A stretch of DNA of 60,000 nucleotides from Nymphaea colorata (GCF_008831285.2 NC_045142.1:10227952-10287951), one strand, 5' to 3'. Shown: positions 11,501-20,906, counted from the first letter of the stretch. Program-made: numbers and translations. The notes: a model not told the origin generated them from the letters alone.

Positions 11501-14500
11501 CTTATCATCTGTTATGCCTGATTTAGCAATGATCTCTGCAGCAAACTTAGTTTGTGACAAAAAATATCCTCTAGTAGAATATGCAACCTCAATACCCAAG
11601 AAGTACGTTAGAAAACCTAAATCTTTCATTTCAAAAGTTTCTTGTAGTAATTTCTTACATTCTCTAATACCTTCCTTATCACTACCTGTAATGATCATAT
11701 CATCAACATACAGTAGAAGAATTATGATACCTGCAGTAGTATACTTAACAAACAAGGCAGTGTCAGTTAAGCAAGAATGAAACCCATAATCAGAAATAAC
11801 AGAATTAAAACGGTCAAACCAAGCTTTAGGAGCTTGTTTGAGGCCATAAAGAGCCTTCTTAAGTCTAAGAACTTTCCTTTGAGGAACAGACAACCCTGGT
11901 GGTACTTCCATATAAACCTCTTCCATAAGATCCCCATTTAAAAAGGCATTTTTAACATCCATTTGATAAATATTCCAGTTTTTAACAGATGCTAAAGCAA
12001 TAAAGGTCCTAACAGTAGTCATTCTAGCTACAGGGGCAAATGTTTCCTCATAGTCAATACCATATTCTTGAGTGTAACCTTTGGCAACAAGCCTTGCTTT
12101 ATACCTTTCTAGGGATCCATCACTTTTAGTTTTCACCTTGTATACCCACTTGCATCCAATAGTCTTTTTCCCTATAGGTAAATCTTGTATTTCCCAAGTT
12201 TGAGCTTTTCTCAAGGCATCCAATTCTTCTAACATGGCATTCTTCCACTCAATATATTTGGATGCTTCATTAAAAGTAGAAGGTTCAAAGTGAGAGTGAA
12301 TGACATTAATTCTAGCTCTATGAGATGGAGTAAAAGTTTCATAAGACACAAACCTATTGGGTTGTCTTACATTTCTAGTGGATCTCCTAAGGTTTTCTCC
12401 ACTTTGAGTTGGTTGGAGATCAATGGTCTCATGATGTTCTTCTTCACCAACTTCTTGTTGCCGGTTTCTTCTATGATAAGTGATTATATCCTTGGCCATT
12501 CTACTATCATTACCACCAGTGTTGCTATCATCACCATCATGCATTTCATCATCACATTGAGAAAGAAACTTAAATAAAAAGGAATAATCATTATTGTGTT
12601 GTGACTCCCCACAATTTTTAAAACCACTTTCATCTTCACAAAACCTTACATTCCTTGAGACAATGATCTTGTCTTTAATTGAGTCATAACATTTGTAGCC
12701 TTTTTGGGTTTCAGAATAACCAATAAAAGCACATTCAATAACTTTTGAACTTAGCTTATCAGCCTTGTCATTAAGAACAAAACATTTGCATCCAAAAATA
12801 CGAAGTCTATTGAAATCGGGTTCATACTTGAATAATTTTTCAAACGGAGTGGTATTATGTAAAACTTTTGAAGGCATTCTGTTTATAAGATAAACAGAGG
12901 CAAGTGCGGTTTCAGCCCAAAAGTTTTTAGGCACATTTTTGGAAATAAGAAGGGTTCTTGTTGTTTCAATTATGTGCCTATGTTTTCTTTCTGAAAGTCC
13001 ATTTTGTTGAGGTGTTCTTGGACAAGATTTTTGGTGGACTATCCCATAGTTTTTCAAATATCTTTCGAACTCATTTGAAATGTATTCACCTCCGGAATCA
13101 GTCCTTAAAATTTTTAATTTAGCATTGAATTGTGTTTGTACTAACATGTGAAAATTTTTGAATATCTCAAAAACTTCGGATTTATATTTTAGGAAATATA
13201 TCCAACAATACCTAGTGAAGTCATCAACAAAGATCACATAATATGATAGCCCTCCTTTTGACATGATAGGAGAGGGTCCCCATACATCGGAATGAACAAG
13301 CTCAGAAGGCAAAGAAGAGAAGAAGTTCCTTTCTCCAAAAGATAAAGATTTCATTTTTCCATGTATACAATCATTACATTTAAAATTTTCAATACAAATA
13401 TTCTTGGTAGGGTTCATCATAGACAATTTTCTAACATTTGGATGACCTAATCTTTGGTGCCAAACATTGATGTCCACATTTTCAACATAGTGACAAAACT
13501 TTTCTTTGCGGATGCATAAATTGTCCATGTAGTAAAGGTCCCCTTTTCTAAAACCTTCCCCAATCAATCTCCCGGTTTGGTGATCCTGCACCAAACATTT
13601 ATTTGATGAGAAAACAACATCAAATCCAAGATCTGAGATTTGTGACATAGAAAGTAAGTTAAGATTAAGTTTAGGAACATAACTAACTTTTGGAACAAAA
13701 AATTTTTGTTTTCCAAATTCTTTTTCAAAATTCCCAATCCCTTTAACACTTAAAGAAGTTCCATCGGCGGTAACAACATTTGATTCTTTTCTTGTTCTTT
13801 CAAATTTGGTCAAAGATGATATATTTGGTGTCATATGAAAAGATGCACCAGAATTTAAAAGCCAAGAAAACATACCAGGAGTGTTGGAGATGGATGCCGT
13901 TGTTGTTAGTGCTCCGGAATTTGACTCCTTGATCATGGGTTGAAGGGCTGTCATGATTTGATTCAACGTTGTGGATATAGATGATAGATCACATCCTTCA
14001 TTTGTGAAATTTGCGGCCTTTCTTTGATCAAATTGTCTAATGTTGTAATGTCCACCTTGAGGATATGAAATTCCCCGGTTGTGTTGCCCTCCTTGTGGAT
14101 ATGAAGTTCCTCCTTTGAGAAAATTTCCTCCAAGATTCCGCGATTGTCCTTCATTGTTGTTCAACTTTGGGCAACTAGGTCTTATGTGACCCGGTTCATG
14201 ACAAAAGTGGCAAATAACTTTATATTCTCCTCTAATTTGATTCTTAAAGTGAGGAGGTCTAAAAGACTTGATGTTGTTTCCAGGTCTAGAGGCGGCTAAG
14301 GTTCTTTCTTCTTCTTGTTTTGAGACAAGAACACTATCTTTATCCATTTCTTTGGATAGTTTCATTCTAGTTTCCTCTCCACTTAGCTTTGTAAGAAGTT
14401 CATGAATGAGTGGAGGAGAGGATGAAGAAAGAAGGGCTGACCTTATTTGTTCAAATTCGGGCCGTAGCCCTTGAAGGAATTGAAAAAACCGAAATTCATC

Positions 14501-17500
14501 TATTTCATTTCTTCTAATCTCATGGCATTTGCAGTCCAACCCTAGTTCGGGACTTAGTTGATCTAACTCATTCCATACACTAGAGATTTCCATGAAAAAT
14601 TCTCTAACATTTTTCTCTCCTTGCTTGATACTTTGGGCCTTTTGAATCAAAAGATACTTTCGGGCCATATCTTTTTGGGTGAACATTCCCTTAAGATATT
14701 CCCAAACTTCACTAGCCTTTTCATAATACATAAGATTTTGGGCAATTCTAGGTTCAATACTTCCATAAATCCATTCTTTAATCCTAGAATTTTTAGCTTC
14801 CCAATCGTCTAATTTTTTGTAATATTCATTCATAGCATTTTGTCTTTCCACTCCATCTAGTTGTTTTTCAATCCCATTTTCTATTTTGGTCAACTTGAGA
14901 GTGGGAGGGATAGACGTATCTCTTATGAAGCCCCATAAATATTTTCCTTTGATATGCATTTCCAAACATTTTGCCCATAGTGTATAATTGGTTCCGTCAA
15001 GCTTGTATGGAGCATAATAGCTTCCTCATTCAATTGAAACTTTGGAGTCTTCCATGAGAGCAATACTTGAAACAATAATCTCCAAGGAAGTCAAGAAAAA
15101 ACTCTTCTAGAAATTTCACCAAACAGTTGGTGAGCAACCGCAGCAAAAAGGCCTTCAAAAAATTATATCCTCCAGCAAAGAATCTCTTCAATCAAACCAG
15201 CAACATAAAATCTCAGCAGCAGCCTTTAACAAGCTTTGAGAATCAGCCCACTGGCTCTGGTACCATGTGAAAAGTGACTATAACAGTCACAAAGAATACA
15301 TATAATACCAAAAAGGCACTAAGGCCAAGTGAAGAAGAGTAATACTCATTCAATAAACAATATAAAGGCTGTAAAACACAACTTATCCTTTACAAAGACT
15401 GTTACAAGGATATTTATAAGAGAGAATAAGAAGAGATGAGCTAAACTAGCCGTTGGGCTAGCCATGTGAAGAAGAGTAATACTCATTCAATAAACAATAT
15501 AAAGGCTGTAAAACACAGCTTATCCTTTACAAAGACTGTTACAAGGATATTTATAAGAGAGAATAAGAAGAGATGAGCTAAACTAGCCGTTAGGCTAGTT
15601 CCAACAGCTCTTAATAGAGCTGTTGGAACTGCCAACGGCTAGTTTGGCAGAAATAATAAAAAAATAAAAAATAAAAAATAAAGAGAAAAGAAAGAAATAA
15701 ACTAAATCCTAACTAATCCTAAACTAGCACTTAACTAAGATAATACCTAATTAAGAGATAACAACAATAAGAAATCATATTTCTTAACAAAAAACACTAA
15801 TAAATTTTCTTGTATATTGTCCTAGAGGTATTATGTTTTTGAAATCTATTGATTTGTCAGATACTTCAAAGACTACTAGCGTTTTACTATTACTGTTTTT
15901 TGTTTGTTTTTGTGAAAGATATTGAACTTGAGAATATTGTACAGTTCACTATAATAATGCAACAAATTAGAAAGCTGCATGTAGATTGTTGGCTTCAGAG
16001 CATGTGTCATTCTTTGGAACTCCATGTGCTGCTCATTGCATCAATCTCATGCTTGAAGATGGTGAGATAGATGAGATGAAACTAGGCTGTTGAACAATTT
16101 CAAGAGATCACAATATACATTCGTAGTCATGTTTATGTACTATTTTGATGAAAAAATATATACAGAGAGGTGAACGTATTTGTCCTGCCCAAATTAGACT
16201 TATGACATATGTTCTGACAGTGCAAAGTAATGTGAAATGAAGAAATGCCTTGAGGTAGACGTTTTCAGGTGATGAATGGGCCGTGTATCCACATGCTAAT
16301 AGGAGAAAGTCAAGGGGACTCTTTGATATTATATTCACCAACCAATTTTGGGAATCATCTCAAATTATTAATATTTGATATACATTTGGAGAAAGTCATA
16401 AACTTGGTTGACAATGATGTGCACAAAGCAAAAGAAGCTATTTGGAGAGAACCTCAAGGGAAAAGGAAGTTGTATATTCCTTTATGGAGGACTATAAATA
16501 AGAGGAGGATGGGGCTACTTCACATGCCCTTCATGCAGCATTATGATATTCTGAAACATTTGAAATAGATAAAGAATGAATTGCATTGAAACATTAGTTA
16601 TTAGCCTTAACGTACATGACACCATTCATCATGAGGTGGAAATATATGATATTTGTCAAGATGATGCAGGAAGAAATATAACAATTCAAAGTAAAATAAC
16701 AATGTGTTCCAAGTATTACAAACAAAGTTTAGTTTGTCTTTCATAATTGTAATTTAGTAAAACTTTTTGGGGGTTTCTTATAGTGTTGTATTTGCATTTG
16801 GATATGTGGCAGAGTAGGTCTGGGTGTGACTATCAAACCTTAAAAATTTGCAATTAAAGTACATGCAGCTTAAGTGAATGTGAAAGAAAATTGGAGGTTT
16901 TCCAATAAGTGCACACTAAGAACAGAGATCGACTAGAACATAAAAGCTTGAATGACCTTGTTTATGTTTGATATAACATGTGACTGAAATAAAATAAGCT
17001 AATATAAAGTTATAAACTTATTTAAATAAGTTGTATATAGTTGTTTTAATGTAACAAATTAAAAAGAACTTGAACAAGAATGCATAGAGTGCAAGTTGAC
17101 CCTAAGAATGGAGTAGGAGGAGGAAGGGGACGAAGAAGCATGTGCCTTGGCAATGTCAAGAGGCTTTAGCAGCAGGTGAGGTGATGCGGGCAGGCAGCAC
17201 AGGCTTCAGCTTCAATTGCAATGAATTAGGGTGATGAGACAAAGATGCAGAAATGCTAGGCAGTTCAAATAAGTCAGACATCTTGTTTCATCCACTTTCT
17301 ACAAAGAAACACTTATAGTCGTCCTTTGTGAAACAGATACTTTTTCTGGAGGAGATTATCTTAAGCTAAGAAATAGGGAAATGTGAAGTTCGTTACTTTG
17401 CTTTACAATGAATATTTGTAATCAAGCTGGTAAAATATGTGGTGTACATATACATGAACACTTACTGCACATAAGTTTTCTGCAGACAACTTACCACATG

Positions 17501-19767
17501 CTTGATTCAGCAGCTTATCAATTTTCCTATATTGTCTGCGGAAGCTAATATGTTCGATGCATCAAATATGCCTATAGATTTCATTGTACTTTTTGATGAG
17601 CTGGAAGATGTGGAAGCTGGAAGATGTGGAAGGAAATACACTGCTTTGGCCTTTAGGGGCTACAGTCTGCTGTTTTTGTATGCTATATATCTGCAGTTGC
17701 AGATTAGTGTTACTGTGGTTAAATGTCTAGGTTACCTACTCATCCTGGAACTTGGCTATGGAGGAAATGGTGAAAATACTTGGAATGTGTACAGAGTTAT
17801 CTCCGTCACTGTTCCTTTCATAAATTAATTAATTTTGTTATGTTCATAAAAAAAGATATTTTCCGTGGAAACTAAGTCTTCAATTGCAGTACAAATGGCA
17901 ACAGCTGTTGTAATTTTTGTAACATCATAGGCGTCCTTTGCGAAACAGATACCTCTTATGGAGTATATTATCTTAAGCTAAGAAATAGGGAAAAATGAAG
18001 TTCGGTAGTTTGCTTTACAATGAATGTTCGTAGTAAAGCTGGTAAAAATATGCGTATATGCATGTGGTGTAGATACACATGAGCCATAAGTTAGACGCAG
18101 CGTATGATTTGTAAAACAGATGAATAGCATAATTGACAGGGTTCCAGGTCAAATTGCTTTAATGGGCTGGATTGCCCTGTTCAGCAACTCAATTTTCCAG
18201 TGTTACAGCAATGGCAACATTTTTGTTGAAAACAAAAACGTTCGTGGTGCATGCTTGTCTTGTGAAATTGTGCTAGAGTTTTATCTGCAGTAATATATGG
18301 GTGTATGATTGCAGATGATCCATGTGAATCCAACTTGTGAGAGCGTCCTGCAAAAAAGGAAAAAAATAGAGGAGAAAAACTGGTTGATGTTGCAGTAAAT
18401 AGTATACCAGTCTAGTGCCTCACATCATTTTGTGTTATGGTCTCTCTTTATGTTTGTTTCCATTTTCAGGTCATGTATTGTACTTTGTATCTAAAAATCT
18501 TTCTTTTTTAACCAGTGAGAACTAGCCCTCATCCTGCCGATGCAGCCATGGGAAGAATTGCTCAGGGGACCAAGGCTCTAATTGAAGGGGGCCAGGACAA
18601 GGTTTTCCATCAGACGTTTCAGACCTTGCCAGGAGAGCAGCTCCGCAAAGCATTTGCTTGTTACTTATCAACCTCATCTGGGCCTGTTATAGGAACATTG
18701 TATTTGTCAACAGCCAGGCTTGCCTTTTGTAGTGATAGTCCGCTGTGTTATAGCCCACACCCAGGGCAGCAGGAGTGGATTTATTACAAGGTACTTCCTG
18801 ATCAACTTGTTCACTCTCTTCTGCTTCCCCATCAAAATCATGAAAGTCATCTTAGTTCTTATGTTTAAGTGTAAATATCACCCATTGCTTAATCAAATGC
18901 AACCAATGTCTGAAGCTAGTAGATGCATTTTTTCATGGTGTGTGGATCTTAGAAGTTGTTCTCTTTGTTGCATCATCCTGGGCTTATTCCATTCAGAAAT
19001 AAATGCATGACAATGAAGACCAAGTTCAATGTTGTGACAGCTGTTTTTCATGCAATACCGGGGGATGGATGTAGTATCTGCCGAGAGGAATATTTTTCCA
19101 AATATTACCTGGATGTCTTCCTCTTCTGCCTCATCTTCTCATCAGATCTTCTCATGGGTCAATGGTAATGATTGATTTGTCAAGAGGCGGTTGCTTTGGC
19201 CTCTATCAAGATACAAACAACTAAAAAATTTATAAGCTTTGGAAATTTTGTCTCCTCGAGGAGAGTGGAGAAATCTTAGGATATGGATGAAAACAATCTG
19301 ACCATAGCCTATCTTGGTGTTAGAAAATGGACATATGTTTTCAAACTTATGAAGAACCTTTTCTGGAAAACAGTCTACTCAATCTTGCTCTGGAGAAATG
19401 TTGTGCTTGGCGGCTTACCTGATTCCTTTTTGCTCATCAGGACTGAAGAAGGCTGTCCTTATAGTTCTTGTTCTTCTCAAAGCCATGAAATTAGATAATT
19501 GTGTCCTCAAGCTTATAGGAGCTCTGTTTTTCTTTTTCTTTTAGTTGATTGTCATTTATTACTTTGTGTTCTATGCAGGTGATTGTGCTTCTTGAGCAGT
19601 TGGTTGCAGTGACACCTTCTTCAAATAGGTTGAATCCTACTGAAAAATATATTCAGATAGTGACCCGTGACGGCCATGAATTCTGGTTCATGGGATTTGT
19701 ATCTTATGATAAGGCACTGCAGAGCCTCACTGAAGCTGTGCGCAGTTCAGGAGCTTTTCGCAATTGA
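2179..19767 (+). CDS. GEM-like (GRAM domain) protein, four exons
   Basis: Spliced gene read as exons 2179-2506, 2630-2731, 18516-18790 and 19579-19767, giving 297 residues. All three introns are GT-AG and phases match (1, 1, 0). Residues 1-109 are a polar, Pro/Ser/Thr-rich head; 110-143 carry the family motif around 'MSVLNKLGK' and 'AGNVWQH'; 144-172 carry '[11 protein letters not shown]'; the GRAM domain runs from about 173 to 290, with '[12 protein letters not shown]', 'EKYIQIV' and 'HEFWFMGF'. In Arabidopsis, GEM binds CDT1 and TTG1 and represses GLABRA2, and GEM-like relatives respond to ABA; GRAM domains bind membrane lipids. The role of this copy is inferred from family only. Intron 2 is about 15.8 kb and contains nested transposons, but the reading frame across it is conserved, so the gene looks functional. 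Confidence 0.9.
2512..2543. repeat. (CT)n microsatellite at the start of intron 1
   Basis: About 16 CT units directly after the exon 1 donor. Intron 1 (2507-2629, 123 bp) ends in a T-rich tract and CAG. Confidence 0.9.
2630..2731 (+). CDS. GEM-like gene, exon 2
   Basis: Acceptor 'TTTTTTCAG' at 2621-2629; donor 'CATT|GTGAGT'. Encodes the conserved '[18 protein letters not shown]' and 'AYAGNVWQH' segment. The split codon joins to exon 3 as Leu, giving 'WQHLRTS', as in other GEM-like proteins. This supports splicing across the long intron. Confidence 0.88.
2732..4329 (+). other. GEM-like intron 2, first part, no gene seen
   Basis: The donor at 2732 is a good GTGAGT. About 3500-3760 includes phrases typical of old short transposon remnants ('gcccctaggcaagc'). 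No coding exon or RNA gene was recognised before the hAT relic begins near 4330. Confidence 0.5.
4330..4929 (+). pseudogene. hAT-family transposase relic, N-terminal segment
   Basis: Decayed coding DNA. Around 4365-4440 one frame reads '[17 protein letters not shown]', matching the second half of the BED zinc finger of plant hAT (DUF659-type) transposases. Around 4850-4925 another frame reads like 'ACGPFNA', the conserved '(H)ACGIPFNA' region. Stops and frame breaks occur between. The segment ends exactly at the copia-1 insertion and continues at 10211, so it is one gene broken by the insertion. It lies inside intron 2 of the GEM-like gene. Confidence 0.7.
4930..5169 (+). repeat. Copia-1 5' LTR
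   Basis: 240 bp, starts TGTTGACGGG and ends TTTCTACA, with TG...CA termini. A 'CTTATA' stretch near 4995 may serve as the TATA region. Appears identical to 9971-10210. Confidence 0.95.
5170..5181 (+). other. Copia-1 primer-binding site
   Basis: TGGTATCAGAGC directly follows the 5' LTR. It is the standard plant Copia site complementary to the 3' part of initiator tRNA-Met. Confidence 0.92.
5182..5627 (+). other. Copia-1 GC-rich untranslated leader
   Basis: About 446 bp between the primer-binding site and gag, strongly GC-rich and repetitive in 'gccgcc', 'accgcc' and 'gacgcc' phrases, unlike the AT-rich coding part. It has open frames on both strands only because it is rich in Pro/Ala/Arg/Gly codons; none resembles a known protein. 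Probably packaging or leader sequence, by position. Confidence 0.6.
5628..7655 (+). pseudogene. Copia-1 gag-protease-integrase, frameshifted
   Basis: First part of the polyprotein. I prefer the ATG at 5628 ('MADSSSS') over the in-frame one at 5595, because Copia gag starts this way. Order: gag (UBN2-type) to about residue 240; CCHC zinc knuckle with Cys251 and '[11 protein letters not shown]'; aspartic protease 'DSGATHHM' (Asp347); GAG pre-integrase HH-CC region; integrase core with Asp543 ('HSDVWGPS') and Asp606 ('RSDNARE'). The frame is lost near 7527-7540 at a C-run, consistent with one missing base, just before the third catalytic residue. The reading frame then runs to a stop at 7655 with unrelated residues. 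Confidence 0.93.
7541..9976 (+). pseudogene. Copia-1 integrase C-terminus, RT and RNase H
   Basis: Continues the polyprotein in the next frame; the first ATG in this frame is at 7568, but that is not a real start. Integrase C-terminus ('[11 protein letters not shown]', 'VFGCVCFIH'); reverse transcriptase from about 8470 ('[11 protein letters not shown]', catalytic 'YVDD' at 9002-9013); RNase H ('GYSDADWAG', 'SSAEAEYRA', 'CDNKSAI'). No stop until the 3' LTR boundary. The lesion upstream is the only break I can see, which fits a very young copy. Confidence 0.93.
9957..9970 (+). other. Copia-1 polypurine tract
   Basis: 'AACTTGAGGGGGAG' directly abuts the 3' LTR. A purine run at this position primes plus-strand synthesis in LTR elements. 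Confidence 0.85.
9971..10210 (+). repeat. Copia-1 3' LTR
   Basis: 240 bp, TG...CA, matching 4930-5169 base for base as far as I can read. Followed by the second GGTAT of the target-site duplication. Confidence 0.95.
10211..10349 (+). pseudogene. hAT-family transposase relic, middle segment
   Basis: Only about 140 bp between the two copia elements. One frame reads '[18 protein letters not shown]' and then '..[19 protein letters not shown]', matching the conserved hAT core with its '(D/A)GWTD' motif. Two in-frame stops are visible (before 'IW', and replacing Trp in 'DGWTD'). The coding frame continues into 15795 across the copia-2 insertion point as '[10 protein letters not shown]'. This is the best evidence that all three hAT segments were once contiguous. 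Confidence 0.8.
10355..10752 (-). repeat. Copia-2 3' LTR
   Basis: 398 bp. On the minus strand it starts TGTTAAGAAA and ends CTTTTCACA. Holds one TATAAAT box (10501-10507 on the plus map) and a strong imperfect hairpin at 10532-10597. No duplication, unlike the other LTR. Confidence 0.93.
10532..10597. repeat. Long imperfect hairpin in the copia-2 LTR
   Basis: Outer arms 'AAACTAGCCGTTGG' and 'CCAACGGCTAGTTT' are perfect complements; inner arms 'CCAACAGCTCT' and 'AGAGCTGTTAG' pair almost fully. The right LTR has the same structure at about 15579-15645. In RNA it would form a stable stem; whether it acts in termination, packaging or processing is unknown. Confidence 0.75.
10753..10765 (-). other. 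Copia-2 polypurine tract
   Basis: The plus strand reads 'CCCCCCCTTAAAC', i.e. a purine run on the element's strand directly upstream of its 3' LTR and just after the polyprotein stop. Confidence 0.8.
10766..15055 (-). pseudogene. Copia-2 gag-pol polyprotein with early stop and altered protease
   Basis: A single open frame of 1,399 residues runs from the Met at 14965 to 10766. The natural gag start is probably 30 codons upstream (ATG at 15055, 'MEDSKVSIE'), but codon 10 of that frame is TGA (15026-15028). Numbered from 14965: gag; CCHC knuckle 252-265 ('[14 protein letters not shown]'); protease, where the expected Asp of D-S-G-A is Asn371 ('[10 protein letters not shown]', codon AAT at 13853-13855); integrase 'HSDVWGPS' (Asp560); RT 'YVDD' at 1086-1089; RNase H 'DADWGG', '[10 protein letters not shown]', 'CDNKSS'. 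The length is otherwise normal for Copia. The protease change should abolish cleavage, so this copy is very likely dead despite its long ORF. Confidence 0.92.
15253..15265 (-). other. Copia-2 primer-binding site
   Basis: On the element strand TGGTACCAGAGCC directly follows the 5' LTR. It resembles the usual initiator tRNA-Met site (TGGTATCAGAGC) with one change. Confidence 0.85.
15266..15789 (-). repeat. Copia-2 5' LTR with internal duplication
   Basis: 524 bp against 398 in its partner. The excess is a 137-bp tandem duplication (15325-15461 and 15462-15598), offset by a 12-bp deletion and a 1-bp poly(A) change. Each duplicate carries a TATAAAT box (15412-15418 and 15549-15555), so the promoter LTR has two TATA regions. 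Confidence 0.92.
15325..15598. repeat. 137-bp tandem duplication in the copia-2 5' LTR
   Basis: Units 15325-15461 and 15462-15598, each beginning 'CCA(A/T)GTGAAGAAG' and ending 'GGCTAG'. They differ by only about three bases, so the duplication is younger than, or near the age of, the insertion. The junction lies at the short repeat GCTAGCCA, suggesting slippage or microhomology repair. Confidence 0.9.
15790..16750 (+). pseudogene. hAT-family transposase relic, C-terminal segment
   Basis: Begins in frame with 10349: '[19 protein letters not shown]', a conserved hAT/DUF659 stretch. Near 15990-16060 a frame reads 'ACRLLASE' and '[16 protein letters not shown]', the typical '(T/P)CAAHCI(N/D)LML' motif. 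About 16260-16340 resembles 'EEW..S..AKS..G', and 16380-16560 resembles the '...AKEAI...W..I..RW...LH.PLHAA' block ('VHKAKEAIW', '[13 protein letters not shown]'). Frame breaks and stops are scattered, so it is inactive. The ends of the transposon are not identifiable. Confidence 0.78.
17312..17478. repeat. Direct repeat in intron 2, copy 1
   Basis: About 165 bp beginning 'GTCCTTTGTGAAACAGATAC' and containing 'TTATCTTAAGCTAAGAAATA' and 'TTTGCTTTACAATGAAT'. Repeated about 615 bp downstream at 17930-18092, same orientation. Non-coding. Between the copies there is an open stretch (17502-17828) with no recognisable product. Confidence 0.75.
17930..18092. repeat. Direct repeat in intron 2, copy 2
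   Basis: Same order of phrases as 17312-17478, about 85-90% similar by eye, with a small insertion near 18048-18060. It could be an old tandem duplication or LTR-like ends; no terminal motifs or target duplication were seen. Confidence 0.75.
18516..18790 (+). CDS. GEM-like gene, exon 3
   Basis: Acceptor 'TTTTTTAACCAG' at 18504-18515; donor after 'TATTACAAG'. Encodes '[11 protein letters not shown]' and the first half of the GRAM domain. Ends in phase 0. Confidence 0.9.
19579..19767 (+). CDS. GEM-like gene, exon 4 with stop
   Basis: Acceptor 'TTCTATGCAG' ends at 19578. Encodes the second half of the GRAM domain ('EKYIQIV', '[11 protein letters not shown]') and stops at TGA 19765-19767. Intron 3 (18791-19578, 788 bp) contains nothing recognisable. 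Confidence 0.9.
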   Translation: MIVLLEQLVAVTPSSNRLNPTEKYIQIVTRDGHEFWFMGFVSYDKALQSLTEAVRSSGAFRN

Positions 19768-20555
19768 ACTTTGGAGAAGCTGGTTCATCCGTACATAGAT
19801 ATATAGAACCTACATACATATATATGTATATGTTAGATAACGCTTGTAATAAATCAATCTCCGTCTGTAGGCAAGGCTTGTACATGTCAGGATTTGCTTA
19901 TCGTGACTTCTTAGAAATTGCTATATTTTTCTTCAATCTTTGTTGTTTGTCAATATGAAATGGCTGATGGAAGAGGGGTACACCTACCATGGTGTGCACA
20001 TTCTTGCCCCAGCCTTCTTCCTGTTTTCTTCTTTCTGCAACTTCACGTAGCTTTCAAGTGTGGTATGAAATATAATCACCTCTTCGTTGCTATGGTACCT
20101 TATCGTTTATTATGTTCTGTGAGAAGTATGAGGTTTCGTCTCATTGTCAACGACTTGAGCTTTTGAACAACGCCAGAGAGCCATGGATACATGGGTCGGG
20201 CGAGATTTGCAACAGGTCTTCCTTGCTAAATCTGAGTTTAGAGGCTGTTAGGTCCTTGGTGCGTACCAAATTTGGACTTTCAAAGTTTGGTGCCATGTGT
20301 ATGTCGCTTTGTTATGGTCATGAAATAGATGGAATAAATCATAAAACGGTTTTTTATTCAAGAAGGTTCTTCTCAGAATTGCCCATATCTGGTTTAATTG
20401 TGTTCTAATGAGCAGGAGCTTTGGAGGATAAATCGAAGGACCCAACCTCTTAGGTTCTTAGATGTTTGCAAATAAAAAAAAGGCAACTTAAACACTTCCC
20501 CCATGCATTCATCACATTTGTCTCAGTACAAAAATGTAGGCCTCAAAGTTCACAG

Positions 20556-20597
<42 letters not shown>

Positions 20598-20906
20598 AGG
20601 GGAGGAGGGAGATATTACAACTTTCTCAGTGGTGTTTATATATATCTTAGGACGTGGAAATTCTGCCAAACGGTAGCATCATTTTACTACAGGGGCATAG
20701 GTTACTGGTGACCTACATCATCTCTCGAAGATGCGACATGTAAATTCCGTCAAGGACTCCTTACAGTTGATGCCTTGCGTATCAACTCTATCAATATAAT
20801 ATTATAGAAATAATTACATGACAAAATTTGAAGCTAAGAAAACCCGCTAACTACTCAACAGCCAAAATTGATGATTGCAGATGATTTCAGGTGCTGCTGC
20901 TTGGTT
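19768..20906. other. 3' UTR and spacer between convergent genes
   Basis: Between the GEM-like stop and the ATP-synthase-like stop on the other strand. Contains the AATAAA at 19848, a (GA)n tract at about 20561-20590 followed by a G-run, and no convincing gene. Confidence 0.6.
19848..19853 (+). terminator. Candidate poly(A) signal of the GEM-like gene
   Basis: AATAAA 81 bp after the stop codon, followed by T/G-rich sequence. This is the only canonical hexamer near the expected distance; the actual cleavage site is not visible. Confidence 0.45.

Larger units (their letters stand above)
10355..15789 (-). mobile_element. Ty1/copia LTR retrotransposon (copia-2)
   Basis: Complete element on the minus strand, opposite to the host gene. 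LTRs at 10355-10752 (3') and 15266-15789 (5'), TG...CA termini, target-site duplication AAAAA at 10350-10354 and 15790-15794. The primer-binding site, polyprotein and polypurine tract are all present. The LTRs differ by several substitutions, a 12-bp indel and a 137-bp duplication, so it is older than copia-1. It inserted into the hAT transposase coding sequence, in the lysine codon of 'RAKT'. Confidence 0.95.
16751..18515 (+). other. GEM-like intron 2, last part
   Basis: After the hAT relic there is no protein family I recognise. It holds the direct repeat pair, a small internal repeat at 17597-17630 ('GAGCTGGAAGATGTGG' twice) and the intron's T-rich acceptor. Confidence 0.5.
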
